This document shows, one piece after another, positions 1-5,960 of a stretch of 14,218 nucleotides of DNA; position 1 is the stretch's first letter, and each line of letters starts with the position of its first letter. A model generated the notes under the pieces. That model was not told the DNA's origin, did no database searches, and worked only from the letters and a program-made list of their open reading frames with translations. A program made the translations under genes and the position numbers. The DNA comes from Coemansia sp. RSA 922. Lineage: Eukaryota > Kickxellomycota > Kickxellomycetes > Kickxellales > Kickxellaceae. Location: assembly GCA_027577415.1 (NCBI GenBank), contig JANBQS010000635.1, positions 1 to 14,218 of the forward strand, in the 5' to 3' direction.

Positions 1-270
1 ACTTGTTGCTGCTGTGGCAGAGACTAGGTGGCCGCATTACCTTTTGTGTCGCCTGTAGCAGTAAGCGCGAGATTCGCATTTCGAATTGGAAGAGTAGGCA
101 ATTTAAAGTTGAGATAATAGAAGCAAGGGAAGAAGCATATCTCCCAGGTGTTCAGTAGAAATACCTGTCGGCTCGGTTCAAGCTGCTTTTGATAAGCCCC
201 AATCACCAGACATGTCAGCGACCACTTCCATAAAGAGTACTTTCAATTCTAAAGTTTTATACAAATCGCA
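1..270. other. Left-edge intergenic flank and TMEM256 upstream region
   Basis: No recognisable gene lies here. A short + strand frame is open from base 3 to a TAG at 156-158 (51 codons) and could be the 3' end of a gene cut by the window edge, but its protein resembles nothing I know. A 60-codon minus frame across 24-206 starts with ATG and also looks like chance. The last 60 bases before the ATG at 271 are AT-rich and presumably hold the TMEM256 promoter and leader. An ATG at 212-214 opens a 23-codon frame that overlaps the TMEM256 start and ends at 283. Confidence 0.4.
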
Positions 271-624
271 ATGTCTTCCTTAATTGCACTTCGATGTGCC
301 GCTGTTCTGGGCGCTACAGGAGTCGCGCTTGGAGCCTTTGGCGCTCACGGACTGAAGAAGATAATCAGCGAGCCGGATAGGATCCAAACATGGGATATGG
401 CTGCACGCTACCAGCTTATCCACGCTGCTGCGCTTCTTGCACTATCTGCTAGCGCCCGCCACAGGCCCTACGTGGCTGGGCTTTGGACTGCGGGCACAGT
501 GATGTTCTCGGGCTCCATCTACTGTTTGGTTCTAAATAGGGACGCATTCAAGGCGCTAGGCCCAGTCACTCCGCTCGGAGGCATGCTGATGATAGCTGGC
601 TGGCTAGCACTGCTCGCTCCCTAG
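271..624 (+). CDS. TMEM256: TMEM256/DUF423 family small membrane protein
   Basis: Complete 117-residue protein, the usual length for the DUF423/TMEM256 family (Pfam PF04241). Seen in the sequence: an N-terminal hydrophobic segment (about 5-25) running into the family hallmark GAFGAHGLKK (22-31), an amphipathic stretch with WDMAARYQLIHAAALLAL (about 44-61), then two more hydrophobic segments holding GSIYCLV and the Pro-Leu-Gly-Gly motif followed by GW near the C-terminus. This predicts about four membrane helices. The family runs from bacteria to animals and its molecular function is not established; a mitochondrial location is reported for animal members and is only inferred here. The ATG has G at -3 and the frame is intronless. 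The gene converges on ARC1 with a 125-nt gap. An AATAAA at 725-730 may serve its 3' end. Confidence 0.9.
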   Translation: MSSLIALRCAAVLGATGVALGAFGAHGLKKIISEPDRIQTWDMAARYQLIHAAALLALSASARHRPYVAGLWTAGTVMFSGSIYCLVLNRDAFKALGPVTPLGGMLMIAGWLALLAP

Positions 625-724
625 TCGCCAATGTCATACATAGTTGATTCGTGTAATAGAAGACAAAACTTATTTACGTATGCGTGTATTCAAAAGACAG
701 GCGTGGCGTCCCAGTGCTTTTGAA

Positions 725-730
725 AATAAA
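725..730 (+). promoter_or_regulatory. Candidate poly(A) signal for TMEM256
   Basis: An AATAAA hexamer lies about 100 nt after the TMEM256 stop and 20 nt before the ARC1 stop codon. If used, cleavage would fall inside or next to the opposing ARC1 coding end, so the two transcripts would overlap tail to tail. Motif match only. Confidence 0.3.
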
Positions 731-749
731 GGGATTCACTAGCATTGCT

Positions 750-1910
750 TTACTTGAGAGAGCCCTTGACAACGGTGGCGGTCGTGCATACCTGGCCGCC
801 CACAAGAAGCTTGTGGAACACCTTTTGCTCGTCGTACCAACCAGCTTTGCGGTTGTCATCGGTGAAAAGACCGGGCTGGATGGTCTCAAAGACCTTTTGC
901 TTGGGCTTTAGCACCTCCTCGGGCGTGCCGCTTTCGTAGCCTTCAAAGTAGACGCGATCGCCGGGCTTACTGCCTTTGGGCGGCTCGACAAACTCGACAG
1001 TGTTGCCGTCAGTGCTCGTGGCGCACAGGACCATGGCAAACGACTTTACGCCGCGCATCGCCGCTGGCTTGAGATTGCACACTAGGACTACATCGCGGTT
1101 CTGCATCTGCTCAATTGGGATAAAGCGGACCAACCCCGACACGACGGTGCGTGGCTCATCCTCGCCAACATCAATCTTCTCGACATATAGCGAATCGGCG
1201 TCGGGGTGCTTCTGGACGTCGACTATATGACCCACACGCAGGTCGATCATGGACGGGACGATTTTGGCCTCCTCCTTGGCAGCAGCGGGCTGCTTCTTTT
1301 CCTTTTCTTTCTTCTCCTGCTTGGCTGCCTTGGGCTCGGCACTAGTGGGCTGCTCGGCCTTGCCGCCAGCCGCTGCGACCTGCTTCTTCGCGGGAGCTGG
1401 AGCGTTCAGATCGATTTCGATTACCTTTAGGCCAGCCTTGGCCAGAGCACCAGCAGGAACGGTGTGCTGGATGAGATCGAACCACCGCGAAAATCCGCTC
1501 CAGTTAAAGCGCTTCTGGCTGGACAGTGACTCCATAAACGCATGGACGTTTCCAAACGCAATAAGGTCGGCCAAGCTCAGGTAGTTGGACACCAAATAGG
1601 TCTTGTCCGCAAGATGGTCGTTGATCGTCTGGGCAAAGATCTGGCGCTCCGAGGGCCCATGGCGCGCTGACATGGTCATCCATTGGCTAACCTCTGCCTT
1701 GTCAGCGTCGGTGGCTCCGGCGAGAGACTCGTTGTAAGTGGCCGCCAAGAGCTGGGCGACAGCATTTGTGCCCTCAACGTGGTGGCCATTCAGGCTAAGC
1801 TGCGAGAGCTGATCAGCAACAGAGTCGACCGAGAGCGCTTGCTCGGCCTCGGGAATAAAGGCCAGCAGTAGCTTGAGCGCGGGGTCGTTGCTTGAAATCG
1901 AGGCAGACAT
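750..1910 (-). CDS. ARC1: Arc1/AIMP1-type tRNA-binding aminoacyl-tRNA synthetase cofactor
   Basis: Intact, intronless 386-residue protein. Residues about 60-155 resemble a GST C-terminal-like domain (NYLSLADLIAFG at 109-120), the fold Arc1 uses to dock methionyl- and glutamyl-tRNA synthetases in yeast. Residues about 170-215 form an Ala/Lys/Glu-rich basic linker (KKEKEKK) of the kind that binds tRNA non-specifically. Residues about 220-386 are the EMAP II-like tRNA-binding OB-fold domain, with DLRVGHI (223-229), HPDADSLYVEKIDVG (235-249), the VSGL motif (257-260) and LKPAAMRGVKSFAMVLCA (280-297), close to the AIMP1/Arc1 consensus. The expected role is a cytosolic cofactor that delivers tRNA to the two synthetases. 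The ATG at 1908-1910 sits in an A-rich context. It shares a 199-nt promoter with DFG10. The GST-plus-OB layout matches fungal Arc1 better than animal AIMP1, which lacks the GST-like part. Confidence 0.9.
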   Translation of the reverse strand: MSASISSNDPALKLLLAFIPEAEQALSVDSVADQLSQLSLNGHHVEGTNAVAQLLAATYNESLAGATDADKAEVSQWMTMSARHGPSERQIFAQTINDHLADKTYLVSNYLSLADLIAFGNVHAFMESLSSQKRFNWSGFSRWFDLIQHTVPAGALAKAGLKVIEIDLNAPAPAKKQVAAAGGKAEQPTSAEPKAAKQEKKEKEKKQPAAAKEEAKIVPSMIDLRVGHIVDVQKHPDADSLYVEKIDVGEDEPRTVVSGLVRFIPIEQMQNRDVVLVCNLKPAAMRGVKSFAMVLCATSTDGNTVEFVEPPKGSKPGDRVYFEGYESGTPEEVLKPKQKVFETIQPGLFTDDNRKAGWYDEQKVFHKLLVGGQVCTTATVVKGSLK

Positions 1911-2109
1911 TTTTCTTAAAAAATTCTTTTTTTGGATTTTCGCAGATGTAGCTAAAATTTAAATAGGGAGAAATGCAAAAGAGAAAGATCAAAGGCACTC
2001 CCAGCCGAGATCGACATGAGATCTTCTCGCTCTCCGCTGGCGTTTACCAGCAGCTTTCTTTAGGATCTTTGTGGTAGTCCTTTTCTCCTCAGCAACCACC
2101 ATCAACCTC
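1911..2109. promoter_or_regulatory. Shared divergent promoter of ARC1 and DFG10
   Basis: This 199-nt stretch separates two head-to-head start codons. It contains a T/A-rich half next to ARC1, with TTTAAATA at 1958-1965 (TATTTAAA read toward ARC1, about 50 nt before its ATG) as a TATA-like candidate. A pyrimidine-rich half lies next to DFG10. ATGs at 1973 and 2016 open two short + strand frames that stop before the DFG10 start. Core elements are motif guesses. Confidence 0.45.
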
Positions 2110-3120
2110 ATGATTTTGATTTATATACTCCGTTTTATTTACGCGTCGCTGTCCTGCACTGCTCTGGCATTTGCGCTGGCGCCGTGGACGCGCGAGGCGT
2201 TTGTCAAGTACGGCCGAACAAGAACTCGGTGTGAACCCATCGAAAAGGATGTCCAAACTACTGGAACTGAAGCTGTAGCTGGCGGAGGTACTTTATTTTC
2301 TGCTGCTTTGAACATGTATGCCTCGTGTACGGTGCCTAAAAACCTGTTCTCGCAGTTTTACTGCGTTGGTGCAATCGTCGGCGGCCTGTTGACTATCGAC
2401 ACTATCGCCTGGTGCGACAGTCAGGCCGTTCCTGAGCTACCAGCGACCGATGTGGGCTTCTTCATCCATCGCTACATAGCCTTTGAGCAGTGGTTGCTTG
2501 GTGCTGCACAAAGTGAAGTGCCAACGGCGTACCCAAGCAAACTTGCTGTCCTAGCGCTCGTCCTATTTACCGTTCACGTGCTTATAAGACTCAAGGAGTG
2601 CGTCTTCGACCAGCCCTCAACCGATGCTCGGATGCACATTGGGCAGTATGCAGTTGGGATTGTGTTCTATGTATTGACTCCTCTAGCTGTGGTTGCAGAC
2701 TCCTATTACTCTCCGGGCTGGGTAGCGCAGTCATCTTGGACGGCACCCGTTGGTGTCGCGATCTACATCTATGCCTCGATCCACCAGTGGCGCTGCCACC
2801 AGATACTGTACAGCCTCCGCCGCCGCTGCATAGACAACAAGAGCACGCCCCATGAATCGAGTACCAAGCTGGACAGCTACGCGATTCCGACTGGCGACTT
2901 GTTCAACTATGTTTCCTGTCCGCACTTTCTTTGCGAGATTCTCGTTTATGTCTCGCTTTGGATGGTCACAGATTGCCAAGCCACCTCGCTTCTGTGGGTT
3001 GCAGGCTGGACGGCGATCAACCTCGGCATCACTGCTCGCGAGTCGCAGCAATGGTACCAAACCAGATTTGGCGCAGGATATCCTCATGATCGGCGAGCAC
3101 TGATTCCGTTTGTGTGGTAG
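2110..3120 (+). CDS. DFG10: Polyprenol reductase, DFG10/SRD5A3 family
   Basis: A 336-residue multi-pass membrane protein of the steroid 5-alpha-reductase superfamily. The C-terminal half carries the SRD5A3/Dfg10 signatures: MHIGQYAVGIVFYVLTPL (175-192), HQWRCHQIL (225-233), the IPTGDLFNYVSCPHFLCEI block (259-277) and a C-terminal YPHDRRALIPF motif (324-334). The family reduces the alpha-isoprene unit of polyprenol to give dolichol in the ER, which supplies the lipid carrier for N-glycosylation. Hydrophobic segments near 1-25, 82-100, 143-160, 177-196, 212-224, 272-285 and 292-306 suggest about six to seven membrane passes. The frame is open from GTG at 2071, but the first in-frame ATG is at 2110 and gives a sensible hydrophobic N-terminus, so I start there. 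There are no introns. It converges on MSS116 with a 74-nt gap. A sterol-specific reductase is the alternative, but the HQ..CH..L block favours polyprenol reductase. Confidence 0.87.
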   Translation: MILIYILRFIYASLSCTALAFALAPWTREAFVKYGRTRTRCEPIEKDVQTTGTEAVAGGGTLFSAALNMYASCTVPKNLFSQFYCVGAIVGGLLTIDTIAWCDSQAVPELPATDVGFFIHRYIAFEQWLLGAAQSEVPTAYPSKLAVLALVLFTVHVLIRLKECVFDQPSTDARMHIGQYAVGIVFYVLTPLAVVADSYYSPGWVAQSSWTAPVGVAIYIYASIHQWRCHQILYSLRRRCIDNKSTPHESSTKLDSYAIPTGDLFNYVSCPHFLCEILVYVSLWMVTDCQATSLLWVAGWTAINLGITARESQQWYQTRFGAGYPHDRRALIPFVW

Positions 3121-3132
3121 TCAATCCATTAA

Positions 3133-3138
3133 AATAAA
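3133..3138 (+). promoter_or_regulatory. Candidate poly(A) signal for DFG10
   Basis: An AATAAA lies 12 nt after the DFG10 stop within an A-rich run. It is the only canonical hexamer in the 74-nt gap before the opposing MSS116 stop codon, so it is the best candidate for DFG10 cleavage and polyadenylation. Confidence 0.45.
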
Positions 3139-3194
3139 CAAAAGAAATATACTAGAGTAACCGCTGCGTTTATAGTAAACACGAAATACGGTCA

Positions 3195-5483
3195 TTAGCG
3201 ACGTCCCTGAGAGCCACGCTTAATCCATGGTGCCTGTGACTTGCGCTCGCCATCGAATGGTTTGCGGTCTCCAAACGACTTGCGCTCTCCGTCAAATGGC
3301 TTACGATCGCCGAACGACTTGCGCTCGCCATCAAACGACCTGCGCTCGCCATCGAACGGCTTGCGATCGCCAAACGACTTGCGCTCTCCGTCAAATGGCT
3401 TGCGATCACCAAACGACTTGCGCTCGCCACCAAACGACCGACGCTCTCCGTTAAATGGCCTGCGCTCACCGTCAAATGATCTGCGCTCTCCACCAAACGA
3501 CTTACGCTCGCCACCATAAGAGTTGCGCTCACCGCCAAATGACCTGCGGTCGTTGCCGTACGAGTTCGACGACTGTCGATTGTTGAAGCCTCCGCTGCCG
3601 CCCATGCGACGACGATTGCCACCCGAAGACGACGACCTGTCCAATCCTAGCGCCGAGCGAAGCAAGCTAGGCAAGGGCGGCTGTGGGGCGTTGAATGGCT
3701 TGAGAATCGACGACGACGCATCGAGAATATCCTGGCCTCTGGGATCGCCAATCATATCCACATGTCCCTGGTAAAAGCCCACCTGGGCGACAAAGGCATC
3801 TTGCACCTTCTCCATCTCGGTGTTAACCAGAACAGCCTCCCACCGCGGAGCCAAGTGCGCAATAGACCCACCAGCAAATCCGTCAATGCTGTCAATGTAC
3901 TCTGGCGTGTACTTTTCGCTCTGCTTAACGGGAAGCCCCTTGAGGTGCTTGAGGAACGCCATCTCGACTGGGTTAAGCAAAATCACACCCTCGCCCGACT
4001 TGCCGGCGCGCCCAGTGCGGCCCAGGCGGTGGATGTACGCCTCAGACTCGGACGGGACACCAACCTGAAGAACCAGTGAGACGTCCGGATAGTCAACTCC
4101 TCGCGCAGACACATCAGTGGTAACCAAAATTGATGTGTTGTTCAGAGTTGGCTCAGAGTTGCGGAACCGCTCGGACGTGCGCGAGCGAGTTTCCTGCGAG
4201 ATCTTTCCGTGCAACACCTCAACGCTAACCACCTCACCCTGACTGCCGCTCGACGACTTTGGCGATGACCAGCGATTCCTGTTGTAGGAATTGCTCTGAC
4301 GAGAGGCATAGACAGACTCGCCCTTCTTCAGGATCGTGCGAAGAATCTTGGCGTACATGTCGGCGCCCTTTACGGTCGACAAGAAGACGATTATTTTGCT
4401 TCCGCGGCCCTCAGCCTTGTTGCCATCGATGTGGGACTGAATGATGTCGCTGATCACGCTAAAGTGTTGCGAGTACTCGACCGGCACGTACTCCTGCTTG
4501 ACGTTCAGATGAGTGTTGGTCTCTCCCTTTTCGACACAGTCGATCAGGTCAAATCCACGGTGGAACACGACCGGTGCAAGCTCGCGAATCTTTTTGTCCA
4601 TGGTAGCGGACACTAGGAATGTCTGACGGTCAGCAGGGGTCAGCTTGATGATTTCGTCGAGCTCCTTGCGGAAGCCCATCTGCAGTAGCACATCGGCCTC
4701 GTCCAGAATCAGCAGCCGGGTTTTGGATGCCATCTCGGTGAACATTTGCTGCTGTGTAAGAAAGTCCAAGATGCGCCCGGGCGTTCCAATGACGATATCA
4801 GATCGATTCCTCGCTAGGCTGTTGAGCTGGTCCCGGGGACGCTCGCCGCCAATAAGCGACTGGACATTCCAGCCGTGGAATTTAACTAGCTTCTCGGCCT
4901 CTGAGGATATCTGCTTGGCCAGCTCACGGGTGGGGCTGACAATCAGGCAGCCAACGGAGCGACCCTTCAGCTTGCGCTCAGGGTCTTTTTCGTACTCGCG
5001 AAGAAGCGATTCAATCGCGGGTACCAGAAACGCCGCAGTCTTGCCAGTTCCGGTCTTGGCCTTTACCATGATGTCACCGGTGATCGGCAAGCGTGAGATA
5101 ATTTGATGTTGAACCTTGCTAGCAGTCTTGAAGTTCATGATGCGATCTATGGCCATCTGAGTCTTTGGGTGCACCGCCGTGTACGACGAGAATTCAACTG
5201 GAACATACTCGTCAGCGCTCTCGGAAGGCGCACTGGCGCGATGTGCCTTTATGCTGCTCTGGTCCTCGACATGCGCATCGAGGCTGGGAATCTGTCTTTG
5301 CGCTAATGCTTCGCTCGTCAAACACCGCACGTGTGCTGGAAGGCGCAGGCTAGTCAAGGACCCAGCAGGCCCAAGCAGGCGCTGGCAGACAGGCATGGCA
5401 GCAATGGTGGCGCGGCTGGATGCCGACAGGCGAGCCAGCGAGCGTGGTGCCAAGCGCGACGAGATGTCGATAAACCGCTGCAT
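3195..5483 (-). CDS. MSS116: Mss116/CYT-19-type mitochondrial DEAD-box RNA helicase with a repeat tail
   Basis: Intact 762-residue protein. Residues 1 to about 60 are rich in Arg, Ser, Ala and Leu with almost no acid, as in a mitochondrial presequence. Helicase motifs are complete: Q-motif region (F98 to Q127), I AKTGTGKT (142-149), Ia PTRELA (184-189), Ib TPGR (234-237), II DEAD (261-264), III SAT (292-294), IV IVFLST (365-370), V TTDVSARGVD (455-464) and VI HRLGRTGRAG (485-494). Residues about 520-580 match the C-terminal extension typical of Mss116. Such proteins are ATP-dependent RNA chaperones for group I/II intron splicing and translation in mitochondria. Two oddities: about 30 extra Ser/Asn-rich residues (388-418) in RecA domain 2, and an Arg/Gly-rich tail (about 620-762) ending in near-identical tandem repeats. 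The ATG context is good (gccATG). It shares a promoter region with INTS2. An HAS1/DDX18-like paralogue is less likely given the presequence and extension. Confidence 0.88.
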   Translation of the reverse strand: MQRFIDISSRLAPRSLARLSASSRATIAAMPVCQRLLGPAGSLTSLRLPAHVRCLTSEALAQRQIPSLDAHVEDQSSIKAHRASAPSESADEYVPVEFSSYTAVHPKTQMAIDRIMNFKTASKVQHQIISRLPITGDIMVKAKTGTGKTAAFLVPAIESLLREYEKDPERKLKGRSVGCLIVSPTRELAKQISSEAEKLVKFHGWNVQSLIGGERPRDQLNSLARNRSDIVIGTPGRILDFLTQQQMFTEMASKTRLLILDEADVLLQMGFRKELDEIIKLTPADRQTFLVSATMDKKIRELAPVVFHRGFDLIDCVEKGETNTHLNVKQEYVPVEYSQHFSVISDIIQSHIDGNKAEGRGSKIIVFLSTVKGADMYAKILRTILKKGESVYASRQSNSYNRNRWSSPKSSSGSQGEVVSVEVLHGKISQETRSRTSERFRNSEPTLNNTSILVTTDVSARGVDYPDVSLVLQVGVPSESEAYIHRLGRTGRAGKSGEGVILLNPVEMAFLKHLKGLPVKQSEKYTPEYIDSIDGFAGGSIAHLAPRWEAVLVNTEMEKVQDAFVAQVGFYQGHVDMIGDPRGQDILDASSSILKPFNAPQPPLPSLLRSALGLDRSSSSGGNRRRMGGSGGFNNRQSSNSYGNDRRSFGGERNSYGGERKSFGGERRSFDGERRPFNGERRSFGGERKSFGDRKPFDGERKSFGDRKPFDGERRSFDGERKSFGDRKPFDGERKSFGDRKPFDGERKSQAPWIKRGSQGRR
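3240..3551 (-). repeat. In-frame tandem repeats encoding the MSS116 C-terminal tail
   Basis: About 310 nt of 21-nt and 39-nt units, always multiples of three. They encode variants of the heptad SFGGERK/RSFDGER and four copies of a 13-residue unit KSFGDRKPFDGER (residues 689-701, 702-714, 722-734 and 735-747; DNA 3243-3419). The nucleotide units are nearly identical and carry a recurring GCGATCGC-like palindrome. The repeat leaves several frames on both strands free of stops, which creates long but meaningless overlapping frames here. The encoded tail is basic, aromatic and Gly-rich, like RGG-type RNA-binding regions. Confidence 0.92.
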
Positions 5484-5960
5484 GGCAATAAATCAAACTT
5501 GGTATAGATAAAAGATCTGATGTAGCAACAAGTAGCTGCGGCAGATGTGCAAAAAGTCACGAAGATCGTATACTACAGTACGAACGCAACAATAATCTCG
5601 CACGGAAATAAAGGTGGGGTCTACTTGAAGTTGGCCAAAAGAGAAGAAAAAATGGGAAAAAAAGATATAGCCAAGATGAAGAGGAGACGAGAGTGGAGGC
5701 GACAACCTCCGGATCAATCGGTCGTTTGAGGAAAAAAAAAAATTTGCGGACTGCTTGAGCTTACTGGCAGCCTCTCCAGCCAGTACGGCAGCGGCTTTGA
5801 TCTAGGGATTTCTTGATTTGCATGTGTGTGTGTGTGTGTGTGTGGCGACACGTAGGCTGTGGCTGGGCTCTGACTTTCTTGTCTTCAATTATTTTTCAAA
5901 AGTGTACACACTCTTTTTCTAAGGCAATTGTCATCTGCCAAAATTGACTTGTCATTCTAT
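5484..5960. promoter_or_regulatory. Divergent intergenic region between MSS116 and INTS2
   Basis: These 477 nt have no convincing gene. They contain an A-rich block (about 5630-5670), an A11 run at 5732-5742, a (TG)11 tract at 5823-5844 and a T/A-rich stretch just before the INTS2 start (about 5885-5920). A 25-codon frame starts at an ATG with good context at 5652 and stops at 5729; it would be an upstream ORF if INTS2 transcription starts that far back. The promoters of both flanking genes should lie here, but I see no unambiguous TATA box. Confidence 0.5.
5823..5844. repeat. (TG)11 dinucleotide microsatellite
   Basis: Eleven uninterrupted TG units lie in the MSS116/INTS2 divergent region, about 115 nt upstream of the INTS2 ATG. 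Tracts of this kind can adopt Z-DNA and are often length-polymorphic. No function can be read from the sequence. Confidence 0.95.

Noticed and set aside
2071..2109. DFG10 start at GTG 2071.
   Set aside because: Nuclear fungal genes normally start at ATG. The 13 extra residues match nothing expected in the family, and an ATG is available at 2110.
3170..3622. A 150-codon minus frame and two + frames (3227-3454, 3241-3519) made of repeated short units across the MSS116 tail.
   Set aside because: They arise because a tandem repeat with period divisible by three has no stop codon in these frames. The DEAD-box frame, continuous with a complete helicase, explains the region.
4645..5106. A 153-codon + frame opposite the MSS116 helicase core.
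   Set aside because: It is antisense to motifs I to III of an intact helicase. It is Ser/Arg-rich and has no family resemblance.
5652..5729. A 25-codon basic peptide starting at a well-placed ATG in the MSS116/INTS2 gap.
   Set aside because: It is too short and lysine/arginine-rich from an A-rich tract. There is no homology or splice evidence, so it is at most an upstream ORF.
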